Source of the DNA: Strigamia acuminata
Lineage: Eukaryota; Arthropoda; Chilopoda; Geophilomorpha; Linotaeniidae
Assembly (NCBI GenBank): GCA_949358305.1
Contig: OX442315.1
Span: forward strand, 11,496,427 to 11,560,426
Direction: 5' to 3'
Length of the DNA: 64,000 nt
The translations under genes were made by a program, and so were the position numbers. Position 1 is the first letter of the stretch. Each line of letters starts with the position of its first letter. Positions 52,584 to 63,299 of this stretch are shown piece by piece. The notes beneath the pieces are model-generated. The model saw nothing but the letters and a program-made list of their open reading frames with translations. It was not told the origin of the DNA and searched no databases.

Positions 52584-52739
52584 AGTAGCTGCATTCAAAA
52601 AGTCTAAAACGACTCGTTTCTGTCGTTTCGTGTTGACACCAGCAACGTCATTCCCATGTTATTCAAATTGAATGACGTCACACGTATCAACACGAAACGA
52701 CAGAAACGAGTCGTTTTAGACTTTTTGAATGCAGCTACT
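52584..52739. mobile_element. MITE with a 53-bp near-full-length inverted repeat
   Basis: The outer 53 bp on each side (from AGTAGCTGCATTCAAAAAGT) are exact inverted complements, and a smaller CGTCATTC/GAATGACG pair lies inside, so the whole 156 bp can fold into a hairpin. End sequence is related to the GYGCATTC family. No target duplication seen. Confidence 0.85.
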
Positions 52740-53323
52740 GGAAAAAGAAGTAAATTTTCAAACATTTTCAAGTTGGAAATTGATATGGAAAATTGAAATT
52801 TATTATCATGTGAAAATTTGATGGAAATATGTTGGAAATATGCACATATTTCCAAACTTCTAAAAATTAGTAGTAAATCCTAGAGATGAAAACTAATATT
52901 TCCAATAAGTTGTAAATCTTTCGTGCACTTTACGACACTTTATGATGGGTAACCTGCTGGGAATCCTAGTATTTTTCCCTCATCCTTGTCTGATTAAGAA
53001 ACTGTTTCTAATACCTTGTTTACACCAAGGTTTTGGATCTCATCCGAAGCTGCGGATATAGATCCACGATCGGTGTGAATACTGATCTCAGTTCATGGAT
53101 CTAGATCCGTGTGCCCAACAACTCAGTTCGCCAATCGAGTTCCCACAACTCGTCATTGCTAAAATTAAGTGCAGTATTTTGTCAGCTAGTAAAAAAATAG
53201 AAGTTTATTTACTTTTGATTACAGACTAATTTTGTAACTAACGATTTTCTAATGCACTTAGGCGTATCCGAATTAATTCAATCAAATTATTAAATGTCTC
53301 CATCAATTTACCTGTTAAAGACC

Positions 53324-53683
53324 TCAATTAAGCGCAAAATAAATACTATAAATTCGAAAATAAAAATAAACCTTATTACAAATAGCGGAAACGATGAGGT
53401 TGTTGACCTCCAGCAAGTGCATTCTTAAGACAATCAATAGATCAACTTTGTTATTGAACTGTCCACGTCTTGTTATGGCATTTAGAAAAAATGAATAAAT
53501 AAAAATTGTAACAAAAAGGCCACACCTAAGCGCGGGGAAACACGACAGGATGAAAATTACCAAGTAAACAGCACGCGACATCTCGACAATTCCGTCGATA
53601 GAGCCAAATAAACGTCCAAAAATGTTTAAGCCTTGTTCCTGTAATAGACTATGCATGTTGTAATAAATCTCAATTTTTGACAC
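53324..53683 (-). CDS. unidentified hydrophobic ORF, possible exon
   Basis: A 119-codon frame on the minus strand starts at GTG, not ATG, directly after a good acceptor-like TTTATTTGGCCTTGTCAG. Its first 40 residues (IFGRLFGSIDGIVEMSRAVY) are mixed, then two hydrophobic stretches (VIFILSCFPALRCGLFVTIF) suggest membrane segments. A possible donor AAG|GTTTAT follows at about 53370. I recognise no family. It could be an exon of a membrane protein or a decayed repeat. The nearest upstream frame is closed by stops, so a full gene model is not supported. Confidence 0.25.
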   Translation of the reverse strand: MSKIEIYYNMHSLLQEQGLNIFGRLFGSIDGIVEMSRAVYLVIFILSCFPALRCGLFVTIFIYSFFLNAITRRGQFNNKVDLLIVLRMHLLEVNNLIVSAICNKVYFYFRIYSIYFALN

Positions 53684-53929
53684 CTGACAAGGCCAAATAA
53701 AAGGAAAAATTTATTTCCCCCACCAACCAAATACCTTGCACGTAGTTACAACCTAAATAATTATCTCAATTAATTTTTTTTCCTGGTATAACACGATTTG
53801 TTTTTTTCAGTTTATCTTTTAAAACCCAAACCTGATATGTAAGCGGCAAAGAAAGGTTTTACCGAATAGATACTGCAATGGATATTGATCTCAATATGGT
53901 TGGTTCTCTAACATCTAGGCCTGTGCGAA

Positions 53930-54800
53930 TTTGCGATATATCGCAATGCGATTATCTTTTGGTGTAATATCGCAGCCATATTAGTCAGTAGCTGTCGTTT
54001 GCGATATATCGCAACATCGCACATTGATATGCAAAATTACGATATACAGTGGTGGAAAAAAGTTTGAGACCACTACAGGTTTTTTAGTTGCAAGTCAAAT
54101 TTTGATGCTAACTCTTGCAGTTGTTACACCAAATTCCGCATTTATTTCACCACATTCTGAAGCAATATACTACTCTTCTTCCATTTAGAGATAAAATTAA
54201 TGTTCCAATGTTTGAATTTCACCAAATAATGCACCTACCCATGCTAAGGACAACATCAAATAATCTAAAATATTTAGTTAATTCAATGACAAATAGGTTC
54301 ATTATAGTTATTAGAACGGATAGGAAGCATATCAAACATTAGAAATCAAAATTGGTTATATTTTTGATGATTTAGAGCATATGGTCTCAAACTTTTTTCC
54401 AGCACAAATGACATTTTTTGAACAATTTTTTTTATTTCTTAAATTTGATTTGAGTTATTATCTTAAAATTTTAAACAATGCTTTATTGTCATGATATAAA
54501 CCTGTAAATAAATTTTCAAGACAAAATTTGACTTGCAACTAAGAAACCTGTAGTGGTCGCAAACTTTTTTCCACCACTGTATGCGATTTACCGAACGACT
54601 TGCCATGAACAAACACTTACTTATTTGAGTTTTCATTTGCTTAATTTTATTTTCACACTTCTAATTTGAACTTGCTTTTAAATAAATTTTTCTTTTTAAT
54701 ATTGAAAATTAGTTTCCTTTGCAATACCATTGCGATACATTGCAATATCTTGCGGTATTGCAATAGTGCAGTATCTTACGACATTGCGATTACACCACTA
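53930..54800. mobile_element. older repeat rich in TGCGATATATCGCA, split by a Tc1-like element
   Basis: GCGATATATCGCAATGCGAT-type sequence flanks 54047-54579 on both sides (53933-54044 and 54582-54795), indicating one repeat interrupted by the insertion. Its class is uncertain. Confidence 0.4.
54047..54579. mobile_element. Tc1/mariner-type MITE, 533 bp, TA target duplication
   Basis: Starts CAGTGGTGGAAAAAAGTTTG and ends with its near-exact inverted complement; the TIRs extend about 58 bp. TA is duplicated on both sides (54045-54046, 54580-54581). No transposase frame with a DDE pattern, so non-autonomous. Confidence 0.88.
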
Positions 54801-55377
54801 CCGAATATAACAGGGTCGCGTTGTATTCGAATATAAAACCATGGTGTTATATTACAACCCCCCCCCCCCCCAATTATATTATTACAATTAAACCAAAATA
54901 ATCATTTCCTGCTATCAAATTTGTATAAAAAACTCATTGACACCATGTTAGTCAAGTGTCAATCAACTTTTGCATATGTAAATGTTGAAATAGACCAGAA
55001 TCTTGTCTCCCTCTGGTGGTGTTGACCTTAAAAAAACAATGACACGTCCTGCCATCTCAAGACATATTGATATATTTAAAAACGCAAGATATAATGGTTC
55101 CCTCACCTTTGGGCCCTGCGACCCCAAGCCTGGTGATGCGTCTCACAAAACGCGACGATTGTTTTCCTCGTTAGGAGGAAACAAATCCGTTCTGCTTCAA
55201 TGTCGTTTTATTAGCGTTAACGCTACAATGACTCTTGGCACGCGACAGCTCCAGATGGGATGTCCATTAGAATAAGAAGTTCCTTTACTATATCATCTTT
55301 TTATGGCCATTGAGTTTACTCAATATCGAAATGGTTCTTCCTACTTGGGAAAGTTACCAAGAATAATGTTGGGAATG

Positions 55378-55442
55378 CATTTCATAATACGTTTTACAAA
55401 ATGTATTATCATCCACAAACCAATGGCACGCACAAATGTAAT
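55378..55442 (+). pseudogene. fragment of a retrotransposon integrase
   Basis: A short plus-strand frame reads YYHPQTNGTHKCN around 55408-55440, containing the HPQTNG motif that precedes the catalytic glutamate in retroviral-type integrases. The glutamate position is lost, and the frame is cut by the pogo-like MITE at 55445. Only this motif is preserved, so it is a decayed remnant. Confidence 0.55.
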
Positions 55443-55444
55443 TA

Positions 55445-55729
55445 CAGTAAAACCTCGATTATCCGAATTGTTCGGGTAATCTAATATTAGGTTTAAAAAG
55501 TCATTAAAATGTAGTTAGAAAGCATAAAACCCGCCAAAAATGGATAAAAATTGTCAAAAAACATTAAAAACCGATTAAAAATATGTGAAAATCGTCAATA
55601 AACATTAAAAATTGATTGAAAAGCCGATAAAATTGGTAGAAAATCAATGAAAAATCGCTTTACTGCTGTTCGGATAACCGAAAGTTGGTAAAACCGATGT
55701 TCCGATAATCGAAGATCTACTTTACTCTG
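55445..55729. mobile_element. pogo/Tigger-type MITE, 285 bp, TA target duplication
   Basis: Left end CAGTAAAACCTCGATTATCC and right end GATAATCGAAGATCTACTTT..CTG are imperfect inverted repeats; TA flanks both sides. Interior is non-coding AT-rich DNA. Confidence 0.75.
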
Positions 55730-55889
55730 TAACTAATTCAAATTTTCATTTGAAATTAAAACCATTATACGAAGTTTGAAATGCCATCTTTATATCTGGA
55801 AAATCATATCACTTGGATGTTTTCTTTGTGAGCCAAGGATACATAAAGATTTTTATATGCTTATTTCTTAGCCATCATTTTGTCTAGAG

Positions 55890-56188
55890 TAGTCATTGTC
55901 GCTCGCCAAGACCTGTGAACATACGAGTACGTTGGCGTGGCCGAAACGTAATTCCGACCGCACGTGTCGTGCGTCCCAAAGGCCGCCATGACATGCGGTT
56001 TGATTGGAAAATGCACTGTGAGACACCCATCATACCCTTAGACATCAATAAAGCCATAACCAAAACTAAACTTGTGTCTTTAGTGTATTTCATGGTAAAT
56101 TCATCGTGTGTGTTGCGTCCAGCGTCTCGTGGCCTTCCCCTGAGCACGTAGCGTCCGTCCGAACACTCACAATTGGGGGCTCGTCCGG
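55890..56188 (+). mobile_element. decayed LTR end with adjoining tRNA-Pro primer site
   Basis: The sequence contains AATAAA (56047-56052), ends ..CTCACA, then after two bases continues TGGGGGCTCGTCCGG (56174-56188), which equals 15 nt of the tRNA-Pro primer site. This is the LTR/PBS junction of an older element, distinct from A and B. The interior after it is not recognisable. Confidence 0.55.
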
Positions 56189-57700
56189 TACTCACCAAAC
56201 GCTATTTCAGTGGTCAGGGAACAATGGACATCGCATCATTGCATGCGTGTGCGGAGCAAAGGAACGCATCTGAGCAATATAATTTTCCAGACATAAAAAT
56301 GGTATTTCAAACTCTGTAGAATGCTTTTAGTTTAAAATGAAAATTTGAATTAGTTACAGAGTAATTACATTTTCAAAATCGTCAGGTCTCTTCGGCTCAC
56401 CCCGTACATTGTGATATACACCACTGGCCGAGAACCCTAGTTTGGAAAACCCATAAAGTTACATCCTTTAACATTATTTGTTATTCATATACAATTAATA
56501 TCTTGCTTCATACCTTAGAAAAATGTACAATTATACAACTTAAATTGCTTACAACACCATTTGTACATAAAGCTTGTCTGTGGAAACGATAATGGTATCA
56601 TTTTCAGATATAGTAATTAAAGTCTATTTCCCCTTTTTAATACAAATATATTGCAAAATTACTTTTTAAAAAAAATCCTTTTCAATATTTCTACAATCCT
56701 TAGAGATTACCTTGAATTAAAAAAAATTTAAATTAAAAAAAAAATTAAAAGTCCAATTGTCCCATGTTGTGTATATGGTAAGGATGATGGAGATAGTGTT
56801 GGCACAAGGCTGGAAAACACTTGAAAACCATCACCAATTGCTGAATTGTCATTCCTGCTTCTGGTTTTAGGCTTAGGTTAGGCTTAAATTTCATATTTGT
56901 TGTTTCAATGGTTTTTAAATTGATTTTTTTGATTTTTTTTTTCATTATTTTACCAAGTAATGTTTGCAGATAAAGGCAATCAATTTTTACTGAAAGATTA
57001 TAAAAAAAAAATATTTTTATTTATTTTATAAAAAAAAAAAAAAAAAAAATTGAAAAAGTTTTATCTACACGCGTGTGGACGCCAGTACACTTTGAAAAGT
57101 TCTCAGCCATCAAAAAGTCAATCATAAATCAATTTGTATTTTCTACTCATGTCATGGTGATGGAAAAACAAACCAAGTACATGTTTTATTGAAAACAAAA
57201 TTATTATTGTTTCGTTTTTTTTCTTGTAAAATTCCAATATAAATTTTTTTTTAAGTTTTTTTTAAAATAAAAATTAATTTTATGTGATTAGAAATTTTTG
57301 TAAAATTTTAATTGGATTTTTGAGCTTTAATTGAGTCTTCAATTATAAGTGAAGGGAAAATTATTCATTTTTAATTAAATTTAATCATTTTATGAGTTAA
57401 TTTAGCAACAATTACGTAATTTTTTGGTAAGTTATCTTATTAATTGCAATTTTTGCTAACTAATCTTAAATAGTTTCTATTTCAATTTGAGTTAAGGTTC
57501 AATAAAATGCTTTCAGTTTTAATCAAATGTTTTCAAGTGGATTCATTAAATTTTTATCGATCAAAGTGTTATTGAAATTGATCGAGTAATTTGTTTCAAT
57601 TATTTTAATTAAGTTTCATTATGTTTCAAAACAACATTAAATTTCATGTATATTTTTACTAAAAATATTTTTAAAAATTTCTGATTTAAAATTGTGAAAT
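56189..57700. other. AT-rich intergenic DNA, no gene seen
   Basis: Mostly unique with long A and T runs (57000-57050). No supported coding sequence. Confidence 0.4.
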
Positions 57701-58165
57701 TTTTCCAAATTAAAAATCATAAAATCGTTCCCTAAATTTTCGAAATCATTCCCAAAATTCCTGATATTTTCCCAAAAATCATGAAATCTTTCCCAAAAAT
57801 CATGAAATCATAAAATTATTCCCGAAATTTTTGAAATCATTCCCAAAAATCATGAAATTATTCCCGAAATTTTGAAATCATTCCCAAAATTCCTGATATT
57901 TTCCCAAAAATCATGAAATCTTTCGCAAAAAATATGAAATATTTTCCAAAAATCACGAAATCTTTCCCAAATATTAAATAAAATCTTTCCCAAAATCACG
58001 AAATCTTTCCCAAATATTAAATAAAATCTTTCCCAAAATCATGAAATTATTCCCTACATTTTTTAAATCATTCCCAAAAAATCTAAAATTATCCCAAAAA
58101 AATCTCAAATCTTCCCAAAAAAATCTGAAAAAATCTGAAAAAATCTGAAAAAATCCTAAAAAAAA
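57700..58165. repeat. degenerate minisatellite of about 20-23 bp (TTTCCCAAAAATCATGAAAT)
   Basis: TCTTTCCCA landmarks at 57961, 57984 and 58004 show spacing of 20-23 bp; more degenerate than the other tracts. Confidence 0.8.
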
Positions 58166-59029
58166 TTTCATAAACCCCAACAATTAATCAACAAGAAAAA
58201 ATAAAAAATAAAATCCCAAATCAAACAATTTCTTAAAAAAAAAAAACTTCCTGCCTCAAAGATATTGTCAAATCCTTATCACAATCCCAAAAGTCAACAA
58301 TCTCAACTTTTAAAGACCAACAAGTCACTCAAAACGACAACTCCCCTTTAAAACCCCTTTAACCCCTTACAACACCCCAAAAAATAAACCAAACTCTCCA
58401 TTTCCGCACAAAAAACCAACCAACCATTCAACCAATCAATCAATCCTCGCTTTTCCACGAATCCACGATATTACATTACTATTACATATTATACAATATG
58501 TACACAAGATACAAAGTATACAAACTATGTTTAGTATCAAATTAGGCCTAATATAGCGCGATTCATTCTATTTTCCCGTTCGCCGGGTCGAGGGTCACGA
58601 GTCCAGGGTTGATCGCCGAGAAACGAGCAACGTACAACGCGAGGGTGCACACGGCGCTGGCGCTGGTGCATGCGTCCGCCCCCGCCGGGAATGCGGCAAT
58701 CACGTCTGACCCATATCACGAGGCCCCCTCAGCCTTGCTCGCGTTCCGAAACCCACACACCCACACCGCTTAATTAACCTATTTCATTAACTGATAATGA
58801 TAAACAACGTTTCCCCCAAAACCATTTATCAACAATCTCTGCAATTGAGTTAGTTGTGCAATTGTTTAATTGCTCTTAAATGGTTTCGGCTTTCAATTGC
58901 TCGTTGCGGAGATTGGTTGCGTCATCGGTTTGCGTGCAAATAGTGGTTGGATGGCATTGTTGGGTATGTGTAAATTGAAAAATGGATAGTTGGAAATTGT
59001 TGATTTTGAAAAGTGTTCAGGGGTGTTAA
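58166..59029. other. intergenic DNA with a CpG-rich island
   Basis: 58550-58745 is GC-rich (GCACACGGCGCTGGCGCTGG). A reverse ORF here is compositional. It lies 1.6 kb upstream of the SoxF exon and could be a promoter-proximal regulatory element. Confidence 0.35.
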
Positions 59030-59640
59030 ATAATGCGTTGTTCAGGTAAAAGTGTTCAAGGAGTGTTAAATAATGCATTGTTTTGGAAAAAGTGTTCAAG
59101 GGTGTTAAATAATGCATTGTTTAAGAAAAACTGTTCAAACGTGTTGCATTGTGCTCAGTAAAAACTGTTCAAATAAACTGTTCAAAATAAACTGTTCACA
59201 ATAAACTGTTCAAAATAGACGGTTCAAATAGACTGTTCAAAATAGACTGTTCAAAATAAACTGTTCAAATAGACTGTTCAAAATAAACTGTTCAAAATAA
59301 ACTGTTCAAAATAAACTGTTCAAAATAAACTGTTCAAATAAACTGATAAATAATGCATTGTTCAGAAAAAACTGTTCAAATATTTTGAACAATGCATTGT
59401 TCAGAAAAAAACCTGTTTATATGTGTTAAATAATGTATTGTTCAGAAAAAACTGTTCAAATATGTTGAACAATACATTGTTTAGAAAAAACTGTTCAAAC
59501 GTTATGTTGAACAATGCATTGTTCAGAAAAAAACTGTTCAAATTTCTTAAATAATACATTGTTAAAAAAAACTGTTCAAATATGTTAAATAATATATTGT
59601 TAAAAAAAACTGTTCAAACATGTCAAAAATGAATTTGCGT
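59030..59640. repeat. ACTGTTCA array with embedded palindromes
   Basis: 59160-59345 repeats AATAAACTGTTCAA with a 14-15-bp period, the exception to the 20/31-bp rule. 59345-59600 spaces TGAACAATGCATTGTTCA-type palindromes about 40-60 bp apart. Confidence 0.85.
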
Positions 59641-60302
59641 CGAGACGAAAAAGGTGTTCAAACGTGTCGCAAACCAACTGTTCAACTGTACAAAACACAC
59701 CAGACCAACTGTTCAACTGTATACACAACACACCAGACCAACTGTTCAACTGTACACAACACATCATTAAAAACAAACCATTTCCCTAACATACAAATAT
59801 CAATCCAATCACACTATCAACATAACAATTATAACCATTCTCGAACCTAAACAACTTTGTCACAACAAACAAACAACCATTCCTAATCATTTTCCCACCG
59901 TCCACATCAAACACATTCCAATCCCAAATCAAACCACCAATTACAACCCTCAACAATCATACCCAAAACAAAAAAAAAAAAAAAAAAAAAAAATTGCCCC
60001 CCTTCCCTCCCCCCCCCCCAAAAAAAACCAAAAATCAACAATCAAAAAAGTCAATCCAAATCAAACGGCACAAAAGCTGCACATTCCACCCGAAGCAACG
60101 ACACAAAACACCGCACTTCCTTCTGCACCCGATCCACTGCGAGTGACGTCAAAGCGCGGCCGCTGGGTGGCGCTATACACGAGCTGGGGCCAGCAGCAGA
60201 CGCCGAGACAAGCTCATTCGCTTTAGACGCTGGCTGGAGGAAGGAACTGCTGCGTGTCGCGTCTCAGTCGCCCTTTTGCCTCAACCCCCTCTCTTGTGGA
60301 TC
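59641..60302 (+). promoter_or_regulatory. upstream region and probable 5' UTR of the SoxF gene
   Basis: AT-rich with poly(A) and poly(C) to 60010, then GC-rich unique DNA from 60110 to the coding start (GTGACGTCAAAGCGCGGCCG; a CRE-like TGACGTCA sits here). No TATA box is evident, so a CpG-type promoter is plausible. Confidence 0.4.
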
Positions 60303-60332
60303 ATGCAACACGTGCACGACGCCGTCCGATAA
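60303..60332 (+). promoter_or_regulatory. upstream ORF in the SoxF 5' UTR
   Basis: A 9-codon frame (MQHVHDAVR, stop TAA) ends 26 nt before the SoxF ATG. If transcribed, it could reduce translation of the main frame. Whether it lies in the mRNA depends on the unmapped start site. Confidence 0.35.
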
Positions 60333-60358
60333 GCAACCCCGACGCGCACGACTCAACC

Positions 60359-60683
60359 ATGGACGATTATTTGCCGCACCAACACAACGGCAACTGCTAC
60401 AACAATGGCATGGAGACGCTGCCGCCGTACGACATGATGCCGCCCGGCACGCAGACGCAGGTGGGCATGATGGAGGACGAGTGGTCGCGGTGGCACCAGC
60501 ACCAGGCCGACAAGTTTGTCGTGCCGACGATGAACAAGGCGGACGCGGCCGCTAAGGCGCGTTCCAAGGAACTCAGGATACGCCGGCCCATGAACGCGTT
60601 CATGGTGTGGGCTAAAGTAGAACGCAAGCGGCTTGCCGACGAAAATCCAGATCTGCACAACGCCGATCTGAGTAAAATGCTCG
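60359..60683 (+). CDS. SoxF-type HMG-box transcription factor, first coding exon (partial gene)
   Basis: The exon encodes 108 residues plus one base. I chose ATG 60359 because its context (CAACCATGG) is strong and it opens the MDDY start; the frame is open further upstream but without an ATG. The last 36 residues are the first half of a Sox HMG box ([20 protein letters not shown], then [14 protein letters not shown]). PMNAFMVW and DLHNA.LSKMLG are SoxF (Sox7/17/18) signatures. The exon ends at G|GTAAGT, splitting the glycine codon of MLG, as in SoxF genes. Sox proteins bind the DNA minor groove at AACAAT-type sites. An oddity is V where SoxF normally has D in WAKDERKRL. The rest of the HMG box and the activation domain lie beyond the window. 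Confidence 0.9.
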
Positions 60684-60729
60684 GTAAGTGCACATTTTCT
60701 TTTCCTTTTCTTTCGGCCCCTTTTCCGCT

Positions 60730-61070
60730 TGTTTTTGCATTGTTGGGCATTATTTTGCATTGTTGGGCATTTATTTTTAGATTGTTGGGATTTATTTTGC
60801 ATTGTTGAGATTTATTTTGAATTTTTTGGATTTATTTTGCTTTTTTTGGGGATTTATTTTGCATTGTTGAGATTTATTTTTCATTGTTGGGGGTTATTTT
60901 TGCATTGTTGGGGGTTATTTTTGCATTGTTGAGATTTATTTTGCATTGTTGGGGGTTATTTTTGCATTGTTTGGGTTATTTTTGCATTGTTGAGATTTAT
61001 TTTGCATTGTTGGGGGTTATTTTTGCATTTTTTGGGTTATTTTTGCATTGTTTGGGTTTGTTTGTCCATT
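60730..61070. repeat. minisatellite, 20-21-bp unit (TTTTGCATTGTTGGGGGTTA)
   Basis: GCATTG landmarks at 60902, 60923, 60943, 60964 and 60984 alternate 21 and 20 bp. Located just inside SoxF intron 1. Confidence 0.92.
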
Positions 61071-61789
61071 TTCATCCAGTTTTTGCATTGTTGGATCGAC
61101 AAATCTGTTTTATACATTTAAAAAAAATTCTTTTTGCTGGAAATTGTTAATCGCAACAATGCTGTTTTTTGGGGCATGTTTTCGACTAAATAACCGAGAG
61201 TTTTTGTTTGGCGTAAATGTAAATGGCGACGGTCTGGTACGGTAGCTGTTGCACAATGTTGACACGGCAAATCAACTGGTGCTTACCTGTGCAACAGGTG
61301 AAGCGGTTTTGTTTTATTGCATCTTTTGACCAAACAAATTTTTCTTTTTTTTTTAAAAAAAAAAAAAAAAATCAGAGACGAAAAAATAATTTTTGTTTTT
61401 TGTTTATTTCCGTTTAAAATATTTTTTGTTTTGTTTTTTCAAAAAAAAATTTATTTTTTTATTTTTTTTAACAACTTCACACGAGCCAAAGAAAAACAAA
61501 ACCAACACTTTTCACACATCAATTCAATTAGTGTAACAACACTAGGCCTACAATTTGCTGGCAATTGTTGCTCGCCTTTATTGCCTCAATATTTGTCATC
61601 ATTTAAAACCTGTAATTGTTGGTGGATTGTTGCAAATTGCAAACAAAACAAAAAAAAACGGAAATCAAATTCTTGCACCATCCAAATCTTTTGAATAATA
61701 CTCAAAATAGATTTAAAAATTAGCCCCTCCCCACCCCCACCGCACTCCCTCACTGCGTGTTGTCAACAATATTCCTCGCATTGATTAGG

Positions 61790-62330
61790 TTTGTTTAAGT
61801 CATTTTTCTTATATAACGGGCTTGTTTCAAACAATTTTATGATTTCTTAAGCCTATTTCAGTCAATCTTGTCATTTCTTAAGCTTATTTTGGCCAATTTA
61901 GTGATTTCTAAGACCTATTTTAGCCCATTTTTGATTTTTTAGGCCTATTTTAGCCCATTTTTGTCAATTTTTAAGGCCTCTTTTAGCCCATTTTGTGATT
62001 TTTTAGGCGGAATAAAATCAATTTTCTTATTTCTTAGGCCTACCTAAGTCATTTTTCCGATTTCTTACACCTATTTTAATCATTTTTCTTGCTTTTAGGC
62101 CTTTTTAGTCAATTTTTTGTATTTCTTAGGCCTATTTTAGTCAGTTTTGCGATTTCTTAGGCCTATTTTAATCATTGTTCCTGTTTTTAGGCCTCTTTTT
62201 CATCATTTTTCAAGTTTTTAGGCCTCTTTTTCATCATTTTTCACGTTTTTAGGCCTATTTTAGTCAATTTTTCATGTTTTTAGGGCACTTTATCATCACT
62301 TTTCATGCTTTTAGGACTGTTTTTAGATAT
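61790..62330. repeat. minisatellite of about 30-31 bp (TTTTTAGGCCTATTTTAGTC)
   Basis: GGCCT landmarks at 62160, 62190, 62221 and 62252 are 30-31 bp apart; earlier copies are looser. Three T-tracts per unit. Confidence 0.85.
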
Positions 62331-62439
62331 TCCGCGTGTTATTACCAGGATTATTCCACTCACACTTCTTCTACATCTCGAAAAATCTTTCATTAAATTG
62401 TAATTGGCTTCGGCCTATTTAATTTCCATCTAGGCCTAT

Positions 62440-62900
62440 CTGTTACCTCCTTTATCCCACTTTACTTCACTTCCCCCTTGCGCCGCAAACTGTGAATGAA
62501 ATTCCCATAGTGCTTTTTTCCAAGTATCAAAGCGACGCATCTGCAGGTGATTCCCATAGTTCATCTTGGTTGGCCAGTCGTCGGAGTCAGTGACCAGTGG
62601 GCAACGATGTCCAGTCATTGTTCTCAACGGAGCGTTGCCGCGTTCCCGCTAAAGAAACGCTCTATTTCGAACGCCAAACGGCCAAAGCCCCCGAAAAGGC
62701 GCGGTCCTCCTCCCAACGCACCAAAGTTTCGATTTCGACTCCAAGTGTCAAAGGCCGACGCGAGGGGTCACCAATTTGCATAACGTTCGCTCGCAAAACG
62801 GTCAAAACTGGACCTGAGCCGAGCGTTCGTTGACTCCCACGCCGCCCACGCGGTCGCAGACTCGGAGTGGAGTGAGTGGACGGCCTCGGGGGTACCGGAA
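62440..62900. promoter_or_regulatory. GC-richer island in SoxF intron 1, candidate enhancer
   Basis: Unique, balanced-composition sequence between two minisatellites, with an exact octamer ATTTGCAT (62774-62781) beside GGGGTCACCA. Overlapping ORFs on both strands lack protein character. The regulatory role is inferred from position only. Confidence 0.3.
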
Positions 62901-63299
62901 GTGGGTCTAAATTGGTAGTCAAAGGGTTAAGAAAATATTTTCCCGTAATGAGGCGGTTTGTATGGTAATCGTTGTGATGCAAATTTTGTTTTTGGTTGTT
63001 GTTGTTGTTGTTGTAATGAGTTTTGTTGTATTTTTTTATTTTTCTGGTTGAGAGTGAGGTTGGTTCGACGAAATGAGGTTAATTTGGTTTCGATTATTTG
63101 ACGCAAAACGAGGGATTTTCCACTTGAGATGTAAGACGAGGTGAAACTGACATTCTGGCTTAGTTTTGCGCCCGTTTTACACCAGTTGCATTCGTTTGAG
63201 TTAATTGTGAGGAGTATTGTTGATGTGTGGTTGGATTGTGGGTGGGTTGTGAATGTTTGGTTTTAGCAGTTGCTATGGAGAGTTAGTTGATGTAAATGT

